A stretch of 64,000 nt of DNA from Muscardinus avellanarius (lineage: Eukaryota; Chordata; Mammalia; Rodentia; Gliridae). Of this stretch, positions 1 to 10,587 are shown piece by piece (the first letter of the stretch is position 1; each line of letters starts with the position of its first letter). The position numbers were made by a program, and so were the translations under genes. The stretch is taken from positions 38,050,124-38,114,123 of the forward strand of contig OY726565.1 of assembly GCA_963383645.1 (NCBI GenBank), in the 5' to 3' direction. The notes under the pieces are model-generated. The model had not been told where the DNA came from and did no database searches. It worked only from the letters and a program-made list of their open reading frames with translations.

Positions 1-248
1 GTTATCAAAAAGAGCTAAAAGTTAAAACAAAATTCTGAGTTACTTCTAAATAGCTTTTAAACAGTATGTGAGTGTTGAATACAATCTTAAATTATTTTTA
101 CTAAATTCTTTTAAGTGTCACAATTCATATGGGTATTCTATTTTTTGTTATTAGGGGTAAGTGCTATAAGTGCATATTTTTGTTTGAAGGGAGAGGTGGG
201 GGCAAAGCATTTAATTTTAATAGATAAGCCTTAAATTAGGTAATTTCC

Positions 249-466
249 AGCCTGGCATAGTGGTACACACTTGTAATCCCAGCATTTTTGTAATCCCAGT
301 ATTCTGGAGGCTGAGAAGGGAAGATCACAGTTCACATACAGCCTCAGCTACTTAGTGAGTCCCTTTGCAACTGAGACCCTGTTTCAAAATTTAAAAAATG
401 GGGCTGGGGTGTAGCTTAGAGATAGAATGCCTGCCCCTGGGTTCTGTCCCCAGTATCACAAAAAAA
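249..466 (+). mobile_element. B1-ID dimeric SINE, group I
   Basis: A 7SL-like left half is followed by an A-rich linker and an ID-like right half ending CCCCAGTATCAC plus an A-tail. The target duplication ATTAGGTAATT (one mismatch nearby) is seen on both sides. Confidence 0.85.
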
Positions 467-546
467 TTAGGTAATTTTCCTGATAAAACCATTTGGTAGA
501 TGTATAATGCTTATATTTTTGTGTTGTAAAGTTAGTAGCTAACGGG

Positions 547-770
547 TTTTTTTGTTTGTTTGTTTTGCGGTACTGGGGATGGAACCCAGGGGCATTCTAC
601 CTCCGAGCTACACCTCTAGCCCTATTTTTTATTCTTTATTTTGAAACAGGGTTTCACTGAGTTGCAAAGGGCCTTCACTAAGTAATAGCTGAGGCTGTCC
701 ATGAACCGAGATCCTCCTGTCTCAGCCTCCTGAATGCTGGGATTACACGCATGTGCCACCACGCCCAGCT
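547..770 (-). mobile_element. B1-ID dimeric SINE, group I, reversed
   Basis: Reading the + strand it starts with a T-rich tail, then GGTACTGGGGATGGAACCC, and ends at the reversed 7SL-like start CCACGCCCAGCT. AGCTAAC flanks both ends. Confidence 0.85.
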
Positions 771-779
771 AACAGTTTT

Positions 780-1350
780 TTTAAAAAGGTATATGGACAA
801 TAAAGTAAACATTTAAACAGATCCTAATTTCTGCCCTAGAAATGTTCCACAAAGATCCAGTCTCTAAACATTTTTTGTTAAATTCAACAGAAGGAAAGTA
901 ATGGACTCCAATGAAAACGACAAAGCTAACAGGTTTTTAAATTTATTACATGAAAATAGTTTTGATTTCCCCGTTTTTGAACTGTGATTTCCTTTTTCTG
1001 TGTGTTGTATTTACCTCCTCCTCCCCATGCTATCTAAGCTTGAAACCTCAATGACCTTTTACTGTATAGGTCAAAGACAGTATCAAATTTATTAAGGAAA
1101 AATTTGTATATAATAATGTACATCAATTTTGTGGTTCATTTCAATGAATTTTAACATACAAATACCCATGTTACTACTGCCAAAACCAAGATTTGGAATG
1201 TATTACAAATCAAGGTTGTATGCATGCTTTTGCTCTCAGAATTCTGTCTCTGTGTCTCTATATTATAGCTGACTTTCAAGTCCTAGTGCAAATGCCAACT
1301 TGTCTGTGAATCTTTTTTGAGTACCTCATTTTAAATAATTTCTTCTTCTG
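780..1350. other. Unassigned intronic sequence
   Basis: AT-rich unique-looking sequence between SINEs. I see no open frame, RNA gene or repeat family that I can name. Confidence 0.5.
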
Positions 1351-1353
1351 ACC

Positions 1354-1356
<3 letters not shown>

Positions 1357-1405
<49 letters not shown>
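1357..1405. repeat. (TG)n microsatellite with short TA end
   Basis: About 20 TG units followed by TATATATA. It abuts the T-tail of the reversed SINE at 1405. Confidence 0.95.
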
Positions 1406-1604
1406 TTTTTTTTTTTGTGGTACTGCGGATTGGACCTGCCTCCAAACTACACCCCAAGCCCTGCGTTTTATTCTTTATTTTGAAACAGGGTCTCACTAAG
1501 TTGTGGAGGGCTTCACTAAGTAGCTGAGGCTGTCCTCAAACTGTGATCCTCCTGTCTCAGCCTCCCAAATGCTGGGATTATAAGTGTGTATCACCACGAT
1601 TGGC
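1405..1604 (-). mobile_element. B1-ID dimeric SINE, group I, reversed
   Basis: T-tail, then GGTACTGCGGATTGGACC with a short deletion in the right half. The 7SL-like half is intact to TCACCACGATTGGC. Confidence 0.8.
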
Positions 1605-1853
1605 GTTTGGCTTTATATTTTTAATATCCTTCTTCGTTCTTCATGCTGGCTGAACTGATGGCATGTACATAACAAGCACTTATTTATTAGCCAAATAGAT
1701 TAATATAGTATTTCTGGAATTTATGTCATTCTTATATCATCTTTGAAATTTTTGCTATATGTTCATACTTCTGTATATCATTTCTTTACATGAATATGAT
1801 TAATATTATCTTAGAGGAAACTTGAAACAACCACGAATTAAAAGCATGTAGGG

Positions 1854-2032
1854 AGCCGGGCATGGTGTCTCACACTTGTAATCCCAGTATTCCAGAGGCT
1901 GAGACCAGAGGATCATAATTTTGGGCCAGCCTCAGCTACTTACTGAGGCCCTTTGCAACTTAGTGAGACCCTGTTTCAAAATAAAGAATAAAAAATAGGG
2001 CAGGGTATGTAACTCAGAGGTTGAATGCCCCT
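1854..2032 (+). mobile_element. B1-ID dimeric SINE, 3' shortened
   Basis: Starts GAGCCGGGCATGGTG. The right half stops at CCCCTGGGC and runs straight into a CAAAAA-rich tail, so the last part of the ID half is missing. Confidence 0.8.
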
Positions 2033-2173
2033 GGGCAAAAACAAAAACAAAACTGCGTAGCACTTTTCCATAAACAAAGGTAGACATAGATTTAAAAAAA
2101 ATGAAAGCATTGTTGTTCCTTTCTAGATAAAGCCTTTGTGACTGTATGCACTTTGTTTTAATAGGAGATTAGC

Positions 2174-2385
2174 CAGCTGGGCATGGTGGCGCAAGCTTGC
2201 AATCCCAGCTTCAGGAGGCTGAGACAGGAGAATTGTAGTTTGTGGACAGCCTCAGGTACTACTTAGTGAGGTCCCTTGCAACTCAGTGAGACCCTGTTTC
2301 AAAATAAAGAATAAAAAATAGGACTGGTGGTGTAGCTCAGAGATAGAATGCCCCTGGGTTCCATCCCCAGTACTGAAAAAAAAAT
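2174..2385 (+). mobile_element. B1-ID dimeric SINE, group I
   Basis: Full dimer from AGCTGGGCATGGTGGCGC to CCCCAGTACTG plus A-tail. It is flanked by imperfect copies of AGATTA(G/A)CC. Confidence 0.85.
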
Positions 2386-2487
2386 TAAAGATTAACCAGA
2401 TTTTCAGTGGTATTGATAACATCCTGCCCCCAAACATTCTTCTTGGTGAGACTTTTTTTTCTTGATGCAGTGAGAAGAATTAAGAAT

Positions 2488-2815
2488 GAGTGGGGTGTGG
2501 TGCCACATGCCTGTAACCCCAGTACTTGGGAGGCTGAGATAGGATCATAGGTTCCTGGTCAGCCTCTGCTACTTTAGTGAGTCCCCCTCCCTGCATTTTA
2601 GTGAGACCCTGTTTCAAAGTAAAGAATAAAAGCTGGGCATGGTGGCACTTGCTTGTAATTCCAGTACTTGGGATGCTGAGATGGGTGAATAGAAGGTTTG
2701 CGGTCAGACTTAGCCACTTAGTGAGGCCCTCGCAATTTAGTGAGACCCTGTTTCAAAAAAAAGAACAAAATAGGGGAATAGAATGCTCCTGGGTTTCATC
2801 CCTAGTTGTGCAGAA
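2488..2815 (+). mobile_element. Two B1-ID SINEs, one inside the linker of the other
   Basis: A diverged left half (2488-2630) ends in the A-rich linker, where a second copy starts at about 2631 (AGCTGGGCATGGTGGC) and runs to about 2815. I did not see the rest of the first copy's right half as a separate block. Confidence 0.7.
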
Positions 2816-2937
2816 AGAAAAAAGAAGAATTGAGAGTGAAGACTAACTTTCTCACTTGATTTCAGTGTCAGCACAGTCCTCTTATTCCACGAGATCATTT
2901 TCTGTTCCATTGGTAACTCTGTGAGACTGAATTAAAT

Positions 2938-3140
2938 TTTTTTTTTTTTTTTTTTTGGTGGTACTGGGGTTCCTGGAAGCCCTTCAACCTCCAGGCTACA
3001 CTCCCAGACCTATTTTATATATTTTTTATTTGGAAACAGGTTCTCCTAAGCCAGCACGCGGCTGGCTTCGAACCTGCACGATCCTCCTGTCTCTGCCTCC
3101 CAAGCGCGGGAATTACAAGCGTGCGCCACCACGCCCGGCT
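2938..3140 (-). mobile_element. B1-ID dimeric SINE, group III, reversed
   Basis: The + strand shows a T-tail, GGGGTTCCTGGAAGCCC, and the fold-back AAGCCAGCACGCGGCTGGCTT typical of the short group III. CTGAATTAA flanks both sides. Confidence 0.88.
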
Positions 3141-3254
3141 GAATTAATTGTTTTGAAAATTCCTTAGAATTTTACATGTGCAAGAGTCAGTAAATAAAGC
3201 CTTAATTGCAGATTGCAAAATGTACAAGAGTTAACTTTAAAACCACAGTACAAA

Positions 3255-3470
3255 TCCGGGCGTGGTTGCATACGCTTGTAGTCCCAGCATTCCGAGGCTG
3301 CGACTGGAGAATCATGGTTCGAGGACAGCCTCAGCTACTTAGTGAGGCTATTTGCAAGTCAGTGGACCCTGTTTTGAAATAAAGAATAAAAAATAGGGCT
3401 GGGGGTGTAGTTTGGAAGTCGAATGCCGCTGGGTTCCATCCCCAGTACAGTAAAAAAACAAAACAAAAAA
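3255..3470 (+). mobile_element. B1-ID dimeric SINE, group I
   Basis: Full-length dimer between two copies of CACAGTACAAA. Confidence 0.88.
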
Positions 3471-3555
3471 CACAGTACAAAGAGGTAAACTTAATATGAT
3501 TATTATTCAATCAGAGAAGTGTCTTTATTTTTTCAAAAATGTCTTTAGTGTTACT

Positions 3556-3778
3556 AGCTGGGCATGGTTGCGCACACTTGTAATGCCAGCATTTGGGAGG
3601 CTGAGACCGGAGGATTGTGGTTCGTTGACAGCCTCAGCTACTTAGTGAGGCTCTTTGCAACTTAATGAGACCCTGTTTCAAAATAAAGAATAAAAAATAG
3701 GGCAGGAGGTGTAGTTTGGAGGTCGAATGTCCCTGGGTTCCATCCCCAGACCCGCAAAAAAAAAAAAAAAAAAAAAAA
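3556..3778 (+). mobile_element. B1-ID dimeric SINE, group I, recent
   Basis: Full-length with a 24-base A-tail and a perfect target duplication GTCTTTAGTGTTACTA on both sides, which suggests a fairly recent insertion. Confidence 0.92.
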
Positions 3779-3882
3779 TGTCTTTAGTGTTACTAATGAT
3801 ACTTCTACAAAGCACTTTACTAGGGTGCATTTTGTCTTAAAATCTAAGGGAATAAATCTAAATCTAAAATCCAGTGGGAGAT

Positions 3883-4109
3883 GCGGGGCGTGGTGGCGCA
3901 CGCTTGTAATTCCAGTGCTTGGGAGGCTGAGACAGGAGGATCGCAGAGGTTTGAAGCTAGCCTCAGCTACTTAGTGAGGCTCTCAGCAACTTAGTGAGAC
4001 CCTGTTTCCAGTTAAAATATAAAATAGGTCTGGGAGTATAGCCCGGAGGTAGAAAAGCCCTTGGGTTCCACCCCTAGTACTACACACACAAAAAAAATTA
4101 ATTAAAAAT
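3883..4109 (+). mobile_element. B1-ID dimeric SINE, group II
   Basis: GGTCTGGGAGTATAGCCCGG in the right half marks group II. Imperfect copies of AAAATCCAGTGG flank it. Confidence 0.85.
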
Positions 4110-4124
4110 TAAAACCAGTGGAGA

Positions 4125-4341
4125 GTTCGCTATGGTGGCACATGCTTGTAATCCCAGTACTAGGAAGGCTGAGACAGGAGAATTTCAGATTGGAGGCCAA
4201 CCTCAGTAAGTAGTGAAACTCATCAACCTAGTGAAACCCTGTTTCCAAATAAAAGTAAAATAGGGCTGAGGATGTAGCTTGAAGGTAGAAGTTCCCTGGG
4301 TTCAATCCCCAGTACCACACACCAAAAACAAAACAAAAAAC

Positions 4342-4344
<3 letters not shown>
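4125..4344 (+). mobile_element. B1-ID dimeric SINE, intermediate
   Basis: Left half and linker resemble group II (TTTCCAAATAAAAGTAAAAT), but the right half begins GGGCTGAGGATGTAGC as in group I. The ACCACACACC end merges into the CA run that follows. Confidence 0.75.

Positions 4345-4382
<38 letters not shown>
4345..4382. repeat. (CA)n microsatellite
   Basis: About 18 CA units grown from the CCACACACC tail of the preceding SINE. Confidence 0.95.
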
Positions 4383-4384
<2 letters not shown>

Positions 4385-4915
4385 CTCAGTGGAAAACTTG
4401 AGAAAGTGATGTGACTGTTGATGGAGGACTGATGAAATGTTAGTGTGTTTATCTGACAAAGCTTCTGGAAAAGCAGATAAAGATAAAAGAATCTCCTGTT
4501 TACTTCTGTTCACTAAAGTTTTATATAGCCATATTTTCATATTTCTATCTTGCCAAACATTTCTGACCTTTTTTCTTCTGAGATAATGACAAATTTTCTT
4601 TCGGAAGGAGCCTCATATGTCCTGCTCTTATCTAATATATCTTGCTTTTCAATTTGCTATGACCCTAAATATAGCTGTAATTTTGAATTCTCGAGGAAAT
4701 AAAAAATAAATAGGTCATTTTGTCTGGTGCTAATGTTTTCTTTTTTTAAAAATATATTTTTATTGGTGCATTGTAGTCAAACATCACAATGGAATACAAG
4801 ACTTGTTAGGATATCCAAGTACACATCTCCAATCAACCTTTATCCAATCCCCATCCCACTCCCTCCCCCTCCCTCAATCCCATGCTTGATTTAGTGTTTA
4901 ATATTGATATATCTA

Positions 4916-5135
4916 AGCTGGGCGTGGTGGCACATGCTTGCAATCCCCGTGCTTGGGAGGCTGAGACAGGAGGATCGCGGAGGTTCGAAGCCAGCCTCAG
5001 CTACTTAGTGAGGCTCTCAGCAACTTAGTGAGATCCTGTCTCCAAATATAAAATAGGTCTGGGAGTACAGCCCGGAGGTAGAAAGCCTCTGGGTTCCACC
5101 CCCAGTACCACCAAAAAAAAAAAAAAAAAAAAAAA
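4916..5135 (+). mobile_element. B1-ID dimeric SINE, group II, inside the composite
   Basis: TTGATATATCTA is duplicated on both sides of a full group II dimer with a long A-tail, so it inserted after the composite element. Confidence 0.92.
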
Positions 5136-5349
5136 TTGATATATCTATTTACATGCATCATGTGCTTTAAAGAGATTCCATCTTCCCCATCCCATCCCCT
5201 CTGATTGGTTACCTTAATTGCTCCTTCATAGGGCCCCTTCTTCCATTAGATTTTCTCCTATTATCCATTTCTTCTTAGTTTTGCATATTAAGGAAAGCAT
5301 CTGATTTTTTTCATTTTCTGTGATATTTCTTTGTGTATGCCGCTTTGCA

Positions 5350-5932
5350 CATTCCAGTCCCACTCTCGAAGGCCCTGGCACCGGCCTGGCCACCCGGTAG
5401 ACTCTGCTCCTGGCCTCGCTGGCTCCAGTACCAGCCTTGTCTCGTGGCAGGCTCCAATCCCAGCCTCGGGGCCCCAACACTGGCCTTATCTTTAGGCTAG
5501 CTCCTGTCTCAGCCTCGCTGGCTCCAGCTACGGCCTACCAAATGGCAGGCTCTGATCTCGGCTTCCGAGGCCCCAGCACTGGCCTCCCCCCTTGGCAGGC
5601 TCTGATCCCAGCCTCCAAGGCCCTGGTACCGGCCTTGCCTCACGGCAGACTCCGATCCTGGCCTCCCTGGCCCTGGCACCAACCTCGCCCCTCGGCAGGC
5701 TCCGATCTTTGCCTCCGAGGCCCCAGCAACAGTCCTGCCTCACATCAGGCTCTAATTCCGGCCTTGCTGGCCCCGGACACCTGCCTCACCCCTCTGCAGG
5801 CTCCGATCTCTGCCTCTGAGGTCCCAGCAACGTCCTGCCTCACGTCAGGCTCTGATCCTGGCCTCACTGGCCCCGACATCAGTCTCACCCCTTGGGAGGC
5901 TCCGATCCTGGCCTCAGAGGCCACAGCACTGA
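5350..5932. repeat. GC-rich minisatellite, about 50-base period
   Basis: The landmark AGGCTCYGATC (with variants) recurs near 5447, 5494, 5547, 5597, 5647, 5697, 5747, 5798, 5847 and 5897, spacing 47-53 and mostly exactly 50. Units alternate in the last 200 bases (GAGGCCCCAGCAAC type, then CTGGCCCCG type), giving a 100-base higher-order period. Its base composition is very unlike the AT-rich surroundings. It makes long chance reading frames on both strands, which I do not treat as genes. Confidence 0.9.
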
Positions 5933-5952
5933 CTGGTGCTAATGTTTTCTGA

Positions 5953-6503
5953 AAAACATTGAGTGGTTATAATAAGTTTATCAGTATACACAGTAATTTG
6001 CTACTAAATTGAAGGATAGTTTGCTGTTAATCTGAAATTCTGGGATGCATCTTCAAATTGGAAGTTAGAAAAGAGCCATGTTTGATGCATAATCTATTTC
6101 ATAAGAGAACCTTCACCTAAACAAGTGGTTTCTTCTTTTGCTACTACAAACAAATGTGGAAGTATAGAAACACTACAGATAGACTCACTGAGGAGTGACA
6201 ACTGGCTAAAAAAAAAAAAAAAAAAAAAAACCCTAAAAACACAGCAGTCTTAATTCTTTGCTTTTTATAGGTAAAATAACCCTGTATTTTTCAGTTGCTT
6301 TTTTTTGGTATCTAGCTATCTGAAACTGTTAGAATATGTGTTATTCTCATTAAATTTTCCAGATAAATTTCCTAGAGATTTTTATATTATATACCACAAA
6401 TTCCATCCCAGACTACTGATTATGTTTTTTGCTTGTTTTCATATGATGTAACTAGCACAGTGGCTTTTCCATACTCTTAACATATATGTATTTTACATTG
6501 TGT
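5953..6503. other. Unassigned intronic sequence
   Basis: AT-rich sequence with one A20 run near 6209. No repeat family or coding signal recognised. Confidence 0.5.
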
Positions 6504-6505
6504 CT

Positions 6506-6707
6506 TTTTTTTTTTTTGGTACTGAGAATTGAACCCAAAGGCATTTTACATCCAAGCTACACCTTCAGTCCCATTTTATTATTTGGAAACAGGGTCTCAT
6601 GAGATTGCTGAGAGGCTTGTTAAATTGCCAATGTTGACTCTGTACCTGTGATCCTCCTGTTGCCTCCCAAGTACTGGGGTTACAAGTGTGTACCACTATA
6701 CCTGCCT
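6506..6707 (-). mobile_element. B1-ID dimeric SINE, group I, reversed
   Basis: T-tail, GGTACTGAGAATTGAACCC, and the reversed left half. TTACATT(G/A)TGTCT flanks both ends. Confidence 0.85.
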
Positions 6708-6741
6708 ATTACATTATGTCTTGATTTTAAAATTTTGTGGC

Positions 6742-6954
6742 AGCCGGGCATAGTGGCACATGCTTGTAATCCCAGCATTCCGGAGGCTGAGATCGGAGGA
6801 TCATGGTTCGCGGACAGCCTCAGCTACTTAGTGAGACCGTCTGCAACTTAATGAGACCCTGTTTCAAAATAAAGAATAAAAAATAGGGCAGGGGGTGTAG
6901 CTTGGAGATGCCCCTGGGTTCCATCTCCAGACCTGCAAAATAAATAAATAAAAT
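6742..6954 (+). mobile_element. B1-ID dimeric SINE, group I
   Basis: Ends in the group I signature CCAGACCTGC plus an AAATAAATA tail. AAAATTT(T/C)GTGG flanks both ends. Confidence 0.88.
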
Positions 6955-7017
6955 AAAATTTCGTGGAGAGTTTTTCCCGCAGGGGAAAAAATAGTGCTTG
7001 TTTTAAAGGTAGTTTTT

Positions 7018-7230
7018 GGTTGTTGTTTTTGTGGAACTGGGGATCAAATCCAGAGGCATTTGACCTCTGAACTACACCCCCAGCCTTATTTTTTATTTTT
7101 TATTTTGAAACAGGGTCTCACTGAGTTGCAAAGGGTCTCACTAAGTAGCTGAGGTTGTCTATGAACCCAAATCCTCCTGTCTCGGCCTCCCAAATGCTGG
7201 AATTATAGGTGTGCACCACCACCCCTGGCT
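7018..7230 (-). mobile_element. B1-ID dimeric SINE, group I, reversed
   Basis: Full dimer between copies of TTAAAG(G/C)TAGTTT. Confidence 0.87.
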
Positions 7231-7282
7231 TAAAGCTAGTTTGTGTAATTTTGTAAGAAATACATATTTAAATGATTTTCAT

Positions 7283-7512
7283 AGCCGGGCGTGGTGGCAC
7301 ACGCTTGTAATCCCCCCACTTGGGAGGCTGAGACAGGAGGACCGCGCAGGTTTGAAGCCAGCCTCAGCTACTTAGTGAGGCTCTCAGCAACTTAGTGAGA
7401 CCCTGTTTCCAAATAAAATATAAAATGGGCCTGGGAGTATAGGCTGGAAGTAGAAAGCCTCTGGGTTCCACCCCCAGTAGCACCAAAAAAAATAAATAAA
7501 TAAAAAATAAAA
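7283..7512 (+). mobile_element. B1-ID dimeric SINE, group II
   Basis: Group II linker and right half with perfect flanking copies of AAATGATTTTCAT. Confidence 0.9.
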
Positions 7513-7709
7513 AAATGATTTTCATATTGTATACAGCATTAACACCATTTAAGTGTTAATGAATGAGGGATCCCAACAACACAATTATTTTTATGGCATC
7601 TGACATTTTATTGAAAGGCTGTCTTTAATGCATGTGTCCCAGGTCTACATGACTCTATAGCATGATGCTGTCTACTTGTTTTATGTGATCTGATAATTAC
7701 TAATGTCTT

Positions 7710-7714
7710 CTTGT

Positions 7715-7753
<39 letters not shown>
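7710..7753. repeat. (GT)n microsatellite
   Basis: About 20 GT units directly joined to GGTACTGGGGG, so it replaces the tail of the reversed SINE that follows. Confidence 0.95.
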
Positions 7754-7754
<1 letters not shown>

Positions 7755-7947
7755 TACTGGGGGTAGAACCCAGAGGCTTTCTACCTCTGGGCTGCACTCC
7801 CAGACCTATTTTATATTTAATTTGGAAACGGGGTCTCACTAAGTTGCTGAGAGCCTCACTAAGTAGCTGAGGCTGGCCTTGAACCTGGATCCTCCTGTCT
7901 CAGCCTCCCAAATGCGGGGATTACAAGCGTGCGCCACCACGCCCGGC
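7753..7947 (-). mobile_element. B1-ID dimeric SINE, group II, reversed
   Basis: Full dimer ending CCACCACGCCCGGCT. Its tail is the GT run at 7710. Confidence 0.87.
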
Positions 7948-8051
7948 TCTCATATTTGTTTTGATCTAGTTATTATGAAGTGAAGGAGGAAGGAAATGTT
8001 ACATATCACACAACTGGTATTTGGTTTCTTTATTGACATTGTTCATTTATT

Positions 8052-8512
8052 TTCTTTTTCTTTATTTTTATGGAACTAAGGATAGAACCCAGAGGCATTC
8101 TACCTCCAAGCTACACTCCCAATCCTATTTTATTTTTATTTTAAAACAGGGTCTCGGCCAGATGTGGTGGCACACGGTTGTAATCCCAGCATTCGGGAGG
8201 CTGAGACCGGAGGATCATGGTTCGTGGACATCCTCAGCTACTTAGTGAGGCCCTCTGCAACTCAGTGAGACCTGGTTTCAAAATAAAAGAATAAAAAATA
8301 GCGCAGGGGCTGTAGCTCAGAGGTCAAATGCTCCTGGGTTCCAACCCCAGACCCACCAAAAAATAAATAAATAAAAAATAAATAAATAAAACAGGGTCTC
8401 ACTAAGTTGTAGAGGGCCTTACTGAGTAGCTGAGGCTGGCTGTGAACCTGTGATCCCCCTGTCTCAGCTTCCCAACTACTGGGATTGCAAGCATGCACCA
8501 CCATGCCCAGCT
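8052..8512 (-). mobile_element. Group I SINE (reversed) split by a + strand SINE
   Basis: The outer element is in two parts, 8052-8156 and 8388-8512. A complete + strand group I dimer at about 8157-8387 sits between two copies of AAAACAGGGTCTC, sequence from the outer copy's linker and left-half junction. This is a clear nested insertion. Confidence 0.88.
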
Positions 8513-8576
8513 CCTTTTTTAAATTCAAGCTTCTTACCATAGAGAAAAATTCATGTGATTTTATTGATTTCTTTTT

Positions 8577-8790
8577 CTTTTTTATTTTATTTATTTATTT
8601 ATTTGGTGGTACTGGGGTTCCTGGAAGCCCTTCTACCTCTGGGCTACACTCCCAGACCTATTTTATATTTTTTTTAATTTATTTGGAAACAGGGTCTCTT
8701 AAGCCAGCGAGGCTGACTACAAACCTGCGGGATCTCCTGTCTCAGCCTCTCAAGTGCGGGGATTACAAGCGTGTGCCACCACGCCTGGCT
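8577..8790 (-). mobile_element. B1-ID dimeric SINE, group III, reversed
   Basis: GGGGTTCCTGGAAGCCC and AAGCCAGCGAGGCTG identify group III. ATGTGATTTTA flanks both sides. Confidence 0.87.
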
Positions 8791-8825
8791 GGCTTATGTG
8801 ATTTTAAAAGTATAAAAATATGTGA

Positions 8826-9008
8826 TTGGGAGGCTGAGACAGGAGGATCATGGTTTGTGGACAGCCACAACTAATCAGTGAAGCCCTCTGCAACTCAGAG
8901 CGACCCTGTTTCAAAACTAAAGAATAAAAAGTAAGGCTGGGGTGTAGTATGGAGGTAGAATGACCATGGGTTCCATCCCCAGTATCATACACACAAAAAA
9001 GAAAAAAA
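8826..9008 (+). mobile_element. B1-ID SINE, 5' truncated
   Basis: Begins within the left half at TTGGGAGGCTGAGACAGG and continues through linker, right half and tail. Confidence 0.8.
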
Positions 9009-9184
9009 ATGTATATATACATATACATATAGATGTATTATATATACAGTGAAAGGTCTTCTCCCTGGCTTTCATCCACTCAATTACCACCTGTCCTTCA
9101 GAAGGTAATAAATTTTTCAAAATCAATATATAAACTTTATTCATTCTTTTTACCAGCCATGCATATTATCATTCAATTTTTATA

Positions 9185-9480
9185 ATGTCTATTGATTTTT
9201 CACTGTGGGTCAAGCACTTTGTTAGTAGCTGGGGATATGAAAGCTAAAGTGATAGATGAGGCCTTTCTGTCTTAGGGATTATGACTCCTGGGACTCACAA
9301 TTCAATTATAGTAGTACAACTTACACTCTTTGACCAAAGAAGTAGAGTGTATAGTGGGAGTTCACAGGAAGGGGGTGTATATGTGAGTATTTGAGGGGAG
9401 GTGCAATGGCCAGGGAAGATTTCTCAAAGTGGATAAAATATGAGACCTGCAGGAAAAGTACAATATAACCAGGTCAAGTT
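9185..9480 (-). mobile_element. LINE-2 fragment (old)
   Basis: The sequence follows the reversed L2 3' region: GTCAAGCACTTTGTTAGTAG, then CTGGGGATATGAAAG, then a stretch ending GAGACCTGCAGGAAAAG. Strongly diverged, so orientation and limits are approximate. Confidence 0.5.
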
Positions 9481-9616
9481 AGGATTTAGACAGAAGGTAA
9501 AAAAAAAGACTGGCTCTCAAAAAATAACTTTAACATATTATAAAAACTATTTTAAACAGGGAGCTACTGGCATGAAGACAGACATATAGATCAGTGGAAT
9601 AGTATAGACAACCCCT

Positions 9617-9728
9617 ACCCGGGCATGGTGGTACATGCTTGTATGGGAGGCTGAAATAGGGGGACTGCGATCTGTGGACAGCCTCAGCTACTTAGTGAGG
9701 CCCTCTGCAACTCAGTGAGACCTGTTTC

Positions 9729-9759
<31 letters not shown>

Positions 9760-9838
9760 AAACATGGCTGGTGGTGTAGCTAGGAAGTAGAATTCCCCTG
9801 GGTTTCATCCCCAGTACCACACAGACACACACAAAAAA
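9617..9838 (+). mobile_element. B1-ID dimeric SINE, group I, with long internal A run
   Basis: The linker between the halves has grown to about 28 A residues. Part of the left half after GTAT is deleted. Confidence 0.82.
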
Positions 9839-9841
9839 GAA

Positions 9842-10055
9842 TAGCTGGCTTGGTGGCACATACTTGTAATCCCAGCATTTGGGAGGCTGAGACAAGAGGA
9901 TAGCACAGGTTCAAAGGCAGCCTCAGCTTCTTAGTGAGGCTCTCAGCAACTTAGACCCTGTTTGCCAATAAAGTATAAAATAGGCCTGGGAGTATAGCCT
10001 GGAGGTAGAAAAGCCCTTGGGTTCCACCCTCAGTGCCACACACACACAAAAAAGA
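9842..10055 (+). mobile_element. B1-ID dimeric SINE, group II
   Basis: Follows the previous copy directly. Right half GGCCTGGGAGTATAGCCTGG, ending in a CACACACA tail. Confidence 0.84.
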
Positions 10056-10550
10056 CAACCTCAATATAAACCCCAGTGTATATGGTCCAGTAGTCTTCAA
10101 CAAGGGTAGCACATCAACTCAGTAGGAAAAGGACAGCCTCTTCAATGAATAATATTGGGGAAACCGCATATCCACAGGTACAGTGGTGAAGTTGGACCTC
10201 TACCTTAGGCTGTATACAAAAGTAAATGAATTAAAGACCTAAGAATAAGACCTTAATCTATAAAACTCATAGAAGGAAACAGAAGAAAAGCTTATGACAT
10301 TGAGTTTGATGGTTTCTTGGATATGAAAGCAAAATCACAGGCAGTAAAAGCAAAAATAGACAAATGGGACCACATAAACTTAAAATTTTCTGTGAATCAA
10401 AAACCAAAGCAAAAACAAACAAAAAAAAAGATAAAACAATCAACAGAGTGAAAAGATAACCTATGGAATGGGACGAAATGTTCACAAATCATACCTGATA
10501 AGAGGCTCATAACTAGAATATATAAAGAAATCCTACATTGAACAACAAAA

Positions 10551-10556
10551 TTTATT

Positions 10557-10587
<31 letters not shown>

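Larger units (their letters stand above)
4724..5950 (-). mobile_element. Composite retroelement: GC-rich minisatellite joined to an L1 3' end
   Basis: The 18-base sequence CTGGTGCTAATGTTTTCT occurs at 4724-4741 and 5933-5950, so everything between moved in as one unit or grew inside one. Read on the minus strand, the unit starts with about 590 bases of GC-rich 50-base tandem repeats. It then passes into sequence homologous to the end of L1 ORF2 and the L1 3' UTR (compare 12400-12700), and ends in an A-rich tail at 4742-4760. A younger SINE (4916-5135) interrupts the 3' UTR. It may be a non-autonomous VNTR-L1 element, an L1 with a deleted interior that kept a repetitive 5' UTR, or a truncated L1 whose 5' end later expanded. 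Confidence 0.7.

Noticed and set aside
4223..4540. 105-residue frame with a Cys-Val repeat
   Set aside because: It reads through the CA microsatellite and a SINE.
5350..5932. CRISPR-like array with 50-base spacing
   Set aside because: The whole 50-base unit repeats with no unique spacers, and this is a mammalian genome.
5437..5952. A 171-residue + strand open frame, with others of 71-84 residues on both strands
   Set aside because: It lies within the GC-rich 50-base minisatellite; long frames on both strands are a result of the low stop-codon content of the repeat. There is no protein family match and no splice context.
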